Origin: Ekhidna lutea
GTDB taxonomy: Bacteria; Bacteroidota; Bacteroidia; Cytophagales; Cyclobacteriaceae
DNA length: 63,248 nucleotides
Direction: 5' to 3'
Assembly: GCF_900188325.1 (NCBI RefSeq)
Contig: NZ_FZPD01000008.1
Coordinates: 1 to 63,248, forward strand
The notes beneath the pieces were generated by a model. The model did not search any database, was not told the DNA's origin, and worked only from the letters and a program-made list of their open reading frames with translations. The position numbers and the translations under genes were made by a program. Numbering within the stretch: position 1 is the stretch's first letter; each line of letters opens with the position of its first letter. Below are positions 1-7,352 of the stretch, in pieces.

Positions 1-545
1 TCCGTATAGTTCACCGTAATGTTTCCATTCGGTACCAACGTCGTGTTGCTCGAAGTGGCCGTCACCGTCAACACCTGTGCATCTTCATCCGTGCCGCCAC
101 CTTCATCTACCGTAAAGGATATGCCGGTCTTATCTGTGTCTTCATTCGTGCTCTGGTCAGCTATCGTACTGATCGTGGGGTCATCGTTGACCGCATTGAC
201 GGTTAGGTCAAACGTCTCCACCGCACTCGGTGTGCCCGTGCCATTATCCTGCACCGTCACCGTAATGGTGGTCGTGCCTGAAAGATTCGCTGCAGGTGTG
301 ATATCAAGGGTTGGACTCAGCACATTCGCCGAGGAGCCTCCATTGTCCGTATAGTTCACCGTAATGTTCCCATTCGGTACCAACGTCGTGTTGCTCGAAG
401 TGGCCGTCACCGTCAACACCTGTGCATCTTCATCCGTGCCGCCACCTTCATCTACCGTAAAGGATATGCCGGTCTTATCTGTGTCTTCATTCGTGCTTTG
501 GTCAGCTATCGTACTGATCGTAGGGTCATCGTTTACCGCATTCAC
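1..545 (-). repeat. 345-bp near-identical tandem repeat inside the giant adhesin
   Basis: Bases 1-196 match 346-541 with four mismatches by eye, a period of 345 bases (115 codons). Divergence then sets in sharply toward position 600. The unit encodes the cadherin-like repeat with TNEDTDKTGISF and VTATSSNTTLVPNG. DNA-level identity, not just protein similarity, implies recent duplication or gene conversion, and more copies probably follow beyond the window. Confidence 0.85.
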
Positions 546-3500
546 CGTGATCGTAAATGTCTGATCCGTGCTGGTATCCACTCCGCCTCCACCTGTACCT
601 CCATCATCCGACAAAGAGATTGTAACAGTCGCAACACCATTCGCATCCGTTGCAGGCGTGTAAGTAAGGGTACCTGTAGCCTCATCTACATCCGGCTGGA
701 CAGAGAACAAGACATTGTTGTTATTCGAAACGTTGAATGTCAGCGTCTGTGAGTCTTCATCCGGTCCTCCTCCCTCATCTATACCTGTGGCCCAGCCTAC
801 CACTGTCTGTGCACCGGCATCTTCGTTGATGGATTCGTTAGCGCCTTTAGTAAACGTCGGTGCATCATTTATGGGGCTAACATTAACTGTAATGGTAGCA
901 TCGGTCGAGTACTCTGTCCCATCGTGTGCCTGGAAATCAAATGAAGTGTAAGGGACGTCATTATCATCCGGATCACCAATAAAAATCAGGTATCCACTAG
1001 CCAACTCTGCAGCTGTAATTTCACCATTGACTGCAACTTCCTCTCCAACATTATAGTCCCCTTCAAATGGTGTTGTATCAAGAAAAAGTGTGCCCTTGGC
1101 AGGCAATACGGTTATTTTTATTTTATCAAACGGGTCTCCATCACCATCTGAATACCCAAGATCTGTTTGTGTAATTGCTACACCGACATCCTCTTTTGTT
1201 GAAACAGAAGAACCTGTAACTGCAGGCGCTGTATTCTCATCGTCCTCATTCGTAACAGATACATCCGGAGCATCCAATCCATTGTAAACATCATCTCCTG
1301 AGACAGCAGGGTCTAAAACTATATTAAAAAGGATATGACCATCATCATCACCGTCATCCAAGCCGGTTATAGTTACCGTCTGAGCTGAATTCCAATCCGA
1401 GTCATCAAAGATCAATGATGTAGGCGAAACACTTCCTTCAGTAGCATCGTCACTCGATATAGGTATCGTTACAGTAGTAGTTGCAGATGGTGGCTGTAAT
1501 AACACGACATCAAAGGTAGCTGTGGTACCGGTTTCGTTTACCACAAGCCCTGAGGTTGGCGTCACGCTGATGTTTGCATCCCGGTATAACCCAAAGTTTT
1601 GCAATACAACATTCCCCCATTGATTGGCCGGTAGATTGATGGTTTCCTTCAGATCTCCGGATTCAGAAATGTTATACCCATCCGAAGGAACAAGGGGAGT
1701 GATATCCGTTAGTGTCTTATTATCATCAATGATAATATCGTACGTTCCTGCCAAAAGTCCCATATCTAATTCAAAGCTCCCGTCCACTGAAGGATCAATC
1801 TCTATTGCTTCACTTGCAGTAGTTTCTCCGGAAACGATGTACTTTAAGAAGAGATTACCGGAATAACTAGTAGGCGAGGTTTCTCCCCCGTCTTTGGTGC
1901 TATTGATGTTTTTATCTTCATATACAAACCCACTAATTTTTCCTCCAAAGCGAGGAGCGGATGCCAGATCGATAAGATAAGCAGGGGTGATCATATCAGT
2001 AAACATGGTATTATGATCTTTTTGCTCCTTTAGATCCTTACCCTCATATAAGAAGTAGAATAGCTTGTTGTCCCCATCAGATACCTGAAAAATGGTGAAT
2101 GCTCCGGTGTTTGGTTCGGTGAGTAAAGTCGCACCCAAAATGGCAGATTGTCCTTTGGTAGTGATTTCCGTCAAGGTATAAGGAGCTCCAGCATCCAGGT
2201 CTGTCTTGCTGATTTTGTAGATTTTTAAAGATGTCAGGATTAGCATATCTCCGCTGGGACTGCTAACCAAATCACCAGCATTTCCTGATAAAGTGAGCGC
2301 CGTTGTTTCTGTAACTGCACCGGTAGCAGAATTGATTCGGAGAAAATTATTACTATCATCGAGACCAAAAAGGTTACCATCCTGATCAAAAGTTAGGCCT
2401 ACTATCTCACTGGAATGACTGGTATTTCCCTTTGAGGTATTGGTGCCATCAGATGGGTCGAATGAGTATAATGCTCTCTGACCAGTCTTGTTGGTATAAT
2501 AAAGGAGTTTGTCTTGATTATTAAATGCCAAGGCACTAGGTGATACGCCTGATGGAGTGGGTCCAAGACTCGTAACAATGCCATCATTTATTCCAACCTG
2601 ATAAATGGAATCATTCCCATCAATAATACCATAGAGCGCTTGCTCATCGTCAATATTGGAGATGGTAACTGTCTGGTCTGCCAGCGGATCAAAAAATTCA
2701 TCACTACTTGCATCTAAAACGCTTACCTGAACATTGTAAGAGATTGTACCATCATTTAGTGCATCATCTACTCCTTCAACCGTCACAGTTTGAGCAGTAA
2801 ACCAATCAGCTGAAGTAAATGTCAAATCAAGGGGATCAGAGGGTGTGACCTGGCCTTCAGATATATCCAAACTTGATACCCTTAGAACCACATTGCTTAA
2901 AGGTTCTGCATCCAGTACCACGGAAAAAGTGGTACTACCTCCGCCCTCCGTAGTACTACCTGTAGCTGAAGTGTTCAGTGTAAAACCTGCCACTTCATCG
3001 TCTTGGTTAGTTACCGTAACTATTGCATCTGGCACGGAATTGTAATCGCCATCTGCATTACCCACTCCTGTATTTACAGCCAATGTCACATTGTAATCGA
3101 CATCCCCATCCACAGGAGTGTCATCGACAGGAGTGACCGTCACTGTTTGGGGAGTATCCCAGTTAAACTCATCAAAGGTCAATGAAGCCGGGCTCACCAT
3201 TCCTTCAGTCATATCACCGGAAGTAACATCCAGCTGAACCACCTTACCTGACGCTGGTTGTGATCCAATCACTGCATCGAATGTTTGGGCTGATCCATTT
3301 TCTGTTGTTGTTAAGGTTGTCGCTGTGAGATCAATTCGAGGGAACTCACCATCGTTTTGATTTACAACTCCTACATCCGGAGTTGGTACTCCATTGTAAT
3401 CAGGTGAACTTGCAACTGGCGTAGAAGTGGTTGTGGTAATCGTATAAAACTGTGGCCCGTCATCAATACCATCATCAACAGGAGTTACTGTGACTGTTTT

Positions 3501-4322
3501 GGCTCCCATGTTGCCAAAATAGAACTCCACAAAGCTGGGAGAAACCGTTCCCTCACTTGTATTACCAGAGCTAAGATCTACTCGAACGGTTCCTACGGTA
3601 ATTGGCGTTGAAAGCTCGACGGTAAATGAATCGGACGCTCCACTCTCAGTGGTAACTGTATTTCCTCCTGTTTCAGTGATGATGACCTGTGCGCTTGACG
3701 CGGAATCAGAACAGCTTCCGGATGCACAACTAAAATCTCCCTGATCGCCATCCCATGTTTGCGTTTCAATTGAGTTTCCTGAGCCATCAGATGTAATTGT
3801 TCCATTTGATCCATTATCAATTTTAGAAGCACCATCAACGATCTCAATGGTGCTGCCGTTGTACAACTCAAGTTCGGCGGAGCTATCTGATAAAATCCCG
3901 TTTCCAGATGAAACAGTTAAATTGGCTCCATTAAGAGTTATTTTAGAAGAGGCTTTGATTTCAAAGCCTCCATCTATTGTCACATTGCTGTAAACCTCCA
4001 GCGTTCCTCCATCAACCAAAATACCGTTTGAAATAGCGCTGATGTTGCCGTAAAGAATAAGGGTACCACCAGGTTTGATGTTTATTTTATCGGTAAGTGA
4101 CGTAATGTTACCATAGATGGTAAGCGTAGCTCCATCATTGATAAGGATTCCATCAACTGTACCAATGTCTTCAAATAGCTCTGCACAAACACCATTTGGA
4201 ATTTCTATTCCATCTTCTGCATTAGAATCAGCAGTTCCTCCCCCACAGGTGGGTATTTCTGTGGCACTGGCGGTAATCGCCCAGCATAGCCACGCAACTG
4301 AAAATACAGCGCTTTTAAACAT
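1..4322 (-). CDS. giant secreted repeat adhesin, partial (C-terminal part off the window)
   Basis: An uninterrupted minus-strand frame of about 1440 codons starts at ATG 4322 and leaves the window still open. It begins with a signal peptide (MFKSAVFSVAW..., cut near SAT) and a short beta-helix-like segment. Next come several Calx-beta-like repeats with recurring SP.SLTF...W.TPQTVTVTPVDD. A propeller-like stretch follows around 2050-2660, with DG-rich short blades, then an SdrD-B-like segment (GGKISGFVYEDKNIN). Cadherin/Ig-like repeats (VNAVNDDPTIS, TNEDT) run to the edge. The last repeats are 115 residues long and almost identical in DNA. Family knowledge suggests a cell-surface adhesin, probably exported by the type IX route, but the sorting domain is not visible. 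All plus-strand frames here are shadows. Confidence 0.85.
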   Translation of the reverse strand, partial: MFKSAVFSVAWLCWAITASATEIPTCGGGTADSNAEDGIEIPNGVCAELFEDIGTVDGILINDGATLTIYGNITSLTDKINIKPGGTLILYGNISAISNGILVDGGTLEVYSNVTIDGGFEIKASSKITLNGANLTVSSGNGILSDSSAELELYNGSTIEIVDGASKIDNGSNGTITSDGSGNSIETQTWDGDQGDFSCASGSCSDSASSAQVIITETGGNTVTTESGASDSFTVELSTPITVGTVRVDLSSGNTSEGTVSPSFVEFYFGNMGAKTVTVTPVDDGIDDGPQFYTITTTTSTPVASSPDYNGVPTPDVGVVNQNDGEFPRIDLTATTLTTTENGSAQTFDAVIGSQPASGKVVQLDVTSGDMTEGMVSPASLTFDEFNWDTPQTVTVTPVDDTPVDGDVDYNVTLAVNTGVGNADGDYNSVPDAIVTVTNQDDEVAGFTLNTSATGSTTEGGGSTTFSVVLDAEPLSNVVLRVSSLDISEGQVTPSDPLDLTFTSADWFTAQTVTVEGVDDALNDGTISYNVQVSVLDASSDEFFDPLADQTVTISNIDDEQALYGIIDGNDSIYQVGINDGIVTSLGPTPSGVSPSALAFNNQDKLLYYTNKTGQRALYSFDPSDGTNTSKGNTSHSSEIVGLTFDQDGNLFGLDDSNNFLRINSATGAVTETTALTLSGNAGDLVSSPSGDMLILTSLKIYKISKTDLDAGAPYTLTEITTKGQSAILGATLLTEPNTGAFTIFQVSDGDNKLFYFLYEGKDLKEQKDHNTMFTDMITPAYLIDLASAPRFGGKISGFVYEDKNINSTKDGGETSPTSYSGNLFLKYIVSGETTASEAIEIDPSVDGSFELDMGLLAGTYDIIIDDNKTLTDITPLVPSDGYNISESGDLKETINLPANQWGNVVLQNFGLYRDANISVTPTSGLVVNETGTTATFDVVLLQPPSATTTVTIPISSDDATEGSVSPTSLIFDDSDWNSAQTVTITGLDDGDDDGHILFNIVLDPAVSGDDVYNGLDAPDVSVTNEDDENTAPAVTGSSVSTKEDVGVAITQTDLGYSDGDGDPFDKIKITVLPAKGTLFLDTTPFEGDYNVGEEVAVNGEITAAELASGYLIFIGDPDDNDVPYTSFDFQAHDGTEYSTDATITVNVSPINDAPTFTKGANESINEDAGAQTVVGWATGIDEGGGPDEDSQTLTFNVSNNNNVLFSVQPDVDEATGTLTYTPATDANGVATVTISLSDDGGTGGGGVDTSTDQTFTITVNAVNDDPTISTIADQSTNEDTDKTGISFTVDEGGGTDEDAQVLTVTATSSNTTLVPNGNITVNYTDNGGSSANVLSPTLDITPAANLSGTTTITVTVQDNGTGTPSAVETFDLTVNAVNDDPTISTIADQSTNEDTDKTGISFTVDEGGGTDEDAQVLTVTATSSNTTLVPNGNITVNYT

Positions 4323-4402
4323 TACAATAGATGGTTGACCCTTTCAAGCCTATAATTCGCTATTTACGCTTTCACTCACTCTATACAAATTAACACATCT
4401 AA

Positions 4403-4420
4403 TGTTATCATCTGATAACA
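4403..4420. promoter_or_regulatory. palindrome upstream of the giant adhesin
   Basis: TGTTATCA-TC-TGATAACA is a perfect inverted repeat with 8-base arms and a 2-base spacer, about 81 bases before the adhesin start at 4322. The core TTATCA-N2-TGATAA recurs at 59145-59158. It is a candidate operator; no regulator for it is identified in the window. The rest of 4323-4542 is AT-rich and shows no gene. Confidence 0.35.
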
Positions 4421-4542
4421 ATTTCTACCAAACGCGATACCTACTGGATAGAATGTCTTATTAATCAGTTTTAAAAAAAATCAACAATCTTTTTCCAGCT
4501 ATTTAGAGAAAAACATGTGAAAGAAGACGCTTTTAAACCTGA

Positions 4543-5724
4543 CTAAAATGCCTCCCCAATAAAGAAGTAATAGCCTAACCCGTCTTCAGAAAATGCCACG
4601 TCAAATCGCGTGAAGATGTCTTTACTGCGAAAGATCAAAAATCGTACGCCCGTTCCACCTGCAACCTTGAGTTTACTCATGTCCAAGGATCGAACACCAT
4701 CGCTGACAGTACCCGCTCCTACAAAAGCGGCAGCACCCCAGCGTTCGCTAAAAGAAAAGGGCAAAAATCGATATTCAGTTTGGGCCGCCAATAGTGTCTG
4801 ATCGCGATATCTTCCCAGGTAGTACCCGCGCATAAGCGATTCTCCCCCCATCAACGAAAGCTGACTGAAAGGTGCATTACCCTGAACTTCAGAGAAATAC
4901 ACCTGAGAAGCGAATACCTGAGAGCTGGTTACCGGAAGGTAGTAGCGGGCATCAAAAAAGTATGAAGTGAACTCGAAATCACTTCCCCATGTATCATCGT
5001 ATCTGAGAAAACCTGTTTCTCCAAAGAATCCTTCCCGTACGTTGAGCACATTGTGTCGACTGTCATACACCAAACCTAATCCAAGACCGATATTACTCAA
5101 TTTCTGTAGCCCCGTGGGCATTTCATAGGGTTCATTTGATAGCGATGTTAGACTCACATTCGATAACCTGTGAAAATCAGATTCAAATCCCAGGTAGAGG
5201 CTTTTGTACACCTTTCTTAAAACACGTTCTCGAATACTGATGCTTCCTGCATCAATCTGTGCAAGTTCCTCTCCATCTGTATCCGGCCCAACACCGAAAT
5301 AAAGCAACGGAAACTGCTGCAGTCGAATCCGTCCAAGAAAAAACCATTTGCTCTTGTCACTATACAGTGCGTGATCCATCCAGAGTCCATATTGCTGCTC
5401 CAGTGTAATAAAACTAAACGCATTGATCTCACTCAGCCTGTTTTTGATATCCTGATTGGCGTAATAAACATAAACGGCACTCACTCCCAGTTCCCACTTT
5501 GTTTCAGGAGCATAAGCCACGGTAGGATAGGCAATGAATTTTGGTCTTTCAATAGAAGTAGTATCGTTAAAAACGGAGTTCCAAACGCGTTTTACTAATC
5601 CTGTCTCCTGGGCATGTGATGATAATGAAATCGCTACAATCAAACCAATGACTGACAGAATTCTCAGGAGTAATAATGGAATGCTCATTTTGACTAGATA
5701 AATATGCTTCAATTTCGGATGCAA
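4543..5724 (-). CDS. BamA/TamA-type outer-membrane beta-barrel protein
   Basis: The 393-residue product has an N-terminal hydrophobic signal ending at SSHAQ, about residue 39, followed by a surface-antigen (Omp85 C-terminal) barrel. Visible hallmarks are an FIAYPTVAYAPETKWELG opening, alternating aromatic strands, a VYDSRHNVLNVREGFF-type barrel motif, MGGESLMRGYYLGRYRD and a terminal strand ending in phenylalanine. No POTRA domains precede the barrel, so it is not BamA itself. Lone barrels of this sort are common in Bacteroidetes and have no firm function. ATG 5688 (MSIPLLLL) is an alternative start. The gene is monocistronic, convergent with nothing on its 3' side and divergent from the EcsC gene. 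Confidence 0.8.
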   Translation of the reverse strand: MHPKLKHIYLVKMSIPLLLLRILSVIGLIVAISLSSHAQETGLVKRVWNSVFNDTTSIERPKFIAYPTVAYAPETKWELGVSAVYVYYANQDIKNRLSEINAFSFITLEQQYGLWMDHALYSDKSKWFFLGRIRLQQFPLLYFGVGPDTDGEELAQIDAGSISIRERVLRKVYKSLYLGFESDFHRLSNVSLTSLSNEPYEMPTGLQKLSNIGLGLGLVYDSRHNVLNVREGFFGETGFLRYDDTWGSDFEFTSYFFDARYYLPVTSSQVFASQVYFSEVQGNAPFSQLSLMGGESLMRGYYLGRYRDQTLLAAQTEYRFLPFSFSERWGAAAFVGAGTVSDGVRSLDMSKLKVAGGTGVRFLIFRSKDIFTRFDVAFSEDGLGYYFFIGEAF

Positions 5725-5772
5725 ATAATTGACTTGAACTGAAAAAGCAACATTTAGTTATATATTTCCATC

Positions 5773-6519
5773 ATGTCCAACTCTGTTTATCACCAACTTG
5801 TCCGGTCTGAATTGAAGCAGTGGAAAACTGCGATGAAACGTAAGCCTTCATTTTGGAATAAAACCACCAAAAAGGTTCAGAAGAAAATCAACAATATAAT
5901 TCCGGAAAAAGTACATCGTGCCATCACTAAAGCAATAAAAGAAATTACTCGTGGGGTAATTTTTGGCTCAGGATTTACTACTCGCAAACCACGAGAAGTC
6001 CATTCATTGGAGGAAACAGAGGCTAAAATCAAAGAACGCATCAACTTCTATTCATCTTCAGCGGCAGTTGAAGGTGCGGCTACTGGGTTCGGAGGATTTC
6101 TACTCAGCTTGGCAGACTTCCCGTTGTGGTTGACTTTGAAGATGAAGATGTTATTTGAGATCGCTTCTCGTTACGGGTACGATACAAAGGATTATAAAGA
6201 GCGATTGTACATTCTCTACATCTTTCAGTTAACTTTTTCAAGCCAGCAACACCGTAATATGATCTTTGAAAACATGGAGAACTGGGAGTTGATTAAAGAG
6301 CAATTACCCGATGACTTAAATAGCTTTGACTGGCGTACTTTCCAACTGGAGTACAGAGATTACATCGACCTTGCCAAGCTGCTACAACTAATTCCCGGTG
6401 TTGGTGCCATTGCTGGTGCACTTGTCAATCACCGACTTACCAATAAGCTGGGCAAAACGGCTATGAATGCCTATCGAATGCGAGATGGTAAGTTTAAGAA
6501 TGTGAAGATGTTAGAGTAA
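5773..6519 (+). CDS. EcsC family protein
   Basis: The 248-residue protein matches the EcsC family by its basic N-terminus, an ITRGVIFGSGF motif near residue 75, an AAVEGAATGFGGFLLSLADFPLW glycine-rich amphipathic stretch near residues 97-119 and a late PGVGAIAGALVNHRLT segment that looks membrane-associated. EcsC proteins are named after a Bacillus ecs operon member, and their biochemical role is not established. The gene is divergent from the barrel gene and ends exactly one base before the convergent DUF1801 gene, so transcripts must overlap. Confidence 0.8.
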   Translation: MSNSVYHQLVRSELKQWKTAMKRKPSFWNKTTKKVQKKINNIIPEKVHRAITKAIKEITRGVIFGSGFTTRKPREVHSLEETEAKIKERINFYSSSAAVEGAATGFGGFLLSLADFPLWLTLKMKMLFEIASRYGYDTKDYKERLYILYIFQLTFSSQQHRNMIFENMENWELIKEQLPDDLNSFDWRTFQLEYRDYIDLAKLLQLIPGVGAIAGALVNHRLTNKLGKTAMNAYRMRDGKFKNVKMLE

Positions 6520-6906
6520 TTACTTCAACCGATCCAACTTCCCTTTCTTTTTCACGATGTTTTTATAATCCCATTGAATTATTTTGGACTTTTCTAGCCA
6601 ACGTTGAAGATCATAGAGGTTGATCTCTTCGACAGAAGTATAACGGCAAGAAGCATCTTTAAATTTTCCGGTTCCCTGCTTTAACTCCGGCTCATCGAAG
6701 CTTGCCCCACTCCAAAACATAAGCCTGATACAATCTTTGAGTTTGCTATAGCCAACAGTCGGATTTTGATCAAGAAACCAGACTGGATGTCCATGCCAGA
6801 TCTTACTCTCGGCTTCAGGTAAATGCTTGCCGATTTCTTTCATCAGTACAACACAGATCTTTTGATCTTCGTTTGACTGCAGTTCGTTAAATTCTTGAAT
6901 ACTCAT
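6520..6906 (-). CDS. DUF1801 domain protein
   Basis: The 128-residue protein has the compact YdhG/YjbR-like pattern of DUF1801: an acidic helical start, EAESKIWHGHPVWFLDQNPTVGYSKLKDCIRLMFWSG split over a beta sheet near residues 33-67, and a C-terminal helix that ends in a lysine-rich tail (VKKKGKLDRLK). The family is widespread, small and cytosolic, with no proven reaction. It stands alone, convergent with the EcsC gene and divergent from the PadR gene. Confidence 0.75.
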   Translation of the reverse strand: MSIQEFNELQSNEDQKICVVLMKEIGKHLPEAESKIWHGHPVWFLDQNPTVGYSKLKDCIRLMFWSGASFDEPELKQGTGKFKDASCRYTSVEEINLYDLQRWLEKSKIIQWDYKNIVKKKGKLDRLK

Positions 6907-6980
6907 AATGCTACAATAAAGATAAAAAAGCTATGAGGAACTCTCACGACAATTCCTGCAACCTTTCGACATGCGGACCG

Positions 6981-7008
6981 TATTAGTCTTACATTTATAA
7001 CACTAATA
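6981..7008. promoter_or_regulatory. candidate PadR operator
   Basis: TATTAGT (6981-6987) and ACTAATA (7002-7008) form a perfect 7-base inverted repeat with a 14-base spacer, ending 7 bases before the PadR start codon. Autoregulation by PadR proteins through inverted repeats overlapping their own promoter is usual for the family; binding here is inference. Confidence 0.4.
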
Positions 7009-7015
7009 TTCCATC

Positions 7016-7351
7016 ATGAAAGGACAACACCTGGGAGAATTGGAAGAACTCACACTCATTACCACTGCTATTTTAGGAGAATCTTATACGGTTTCTATTG
7101 TAAATGAAGTGAAAGAAAGTACAGGTAGGAATCTGACGTTAAGTGCGGTGCATACCGTCCTTGTAAGATTGGAGAAAAAAGGATTTCTCAAGTCTTTTAT
7201 GGGTGGTGCCACCAATGAAAGAGGCGGACGGAGAAGAAGGCTCTACAAAATTACCGCTTCCGGCTATGCTGCAATGAATGAAGCCAAACAGCTAAGGACC
7301 CAACTATGGGATAAGGTACCTGCATTAACTTTTGAATTTAGCCGGTCATAG
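7016..7351 (+). CDS. PadR family transcriptional regulator
   Basis: The 111-residue protein is a PadR winged helix: LGELEELTLITTAIL opening helix, recognition helix region LSAVHTVLVRLEKKGFL at about residues 40-56, and a basic wing with ERGGRRRRLYKITASG near residues 67-82. It is short, without the long C-terminal dimer helix, as in the PadR proteins that accompany Bacteroidetes permeases. It lies 1 base before the permease gene and is surely cotranscribed with it. A second PadR/permease pair is at 29921-32886. Confidence 0.9.
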   Translation: MKGQHLGELEELTLITTAILGESYTVSIVNEVKESTGRNLTLSAVHTVLVRLEKKGFLKSFMGGATNERGGRRRRLYKITASGYAAMNEAKQLRTQLWDKVPALTFEFSRS

Positions 7352-7352
7352 C

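Noticed and set aside
1-545. CRISPR-like array
   Set aside because: The period is 345 bases with no short repeats and spacers; it is an in-frame protein repeat.
19-4338. Many plus-strand frames of 60-110 codons across the left 4.3 kb
   Set aside because: They are antisense shadows of one continuous minus-strand adhesin frame that has a clear signal peptide and repeat domains.
4610-5598. Plus-strand frames opposite the barrel gene
   Set aside because: No coding features; the minus-strand gene has signal peptide and barrel motifs.
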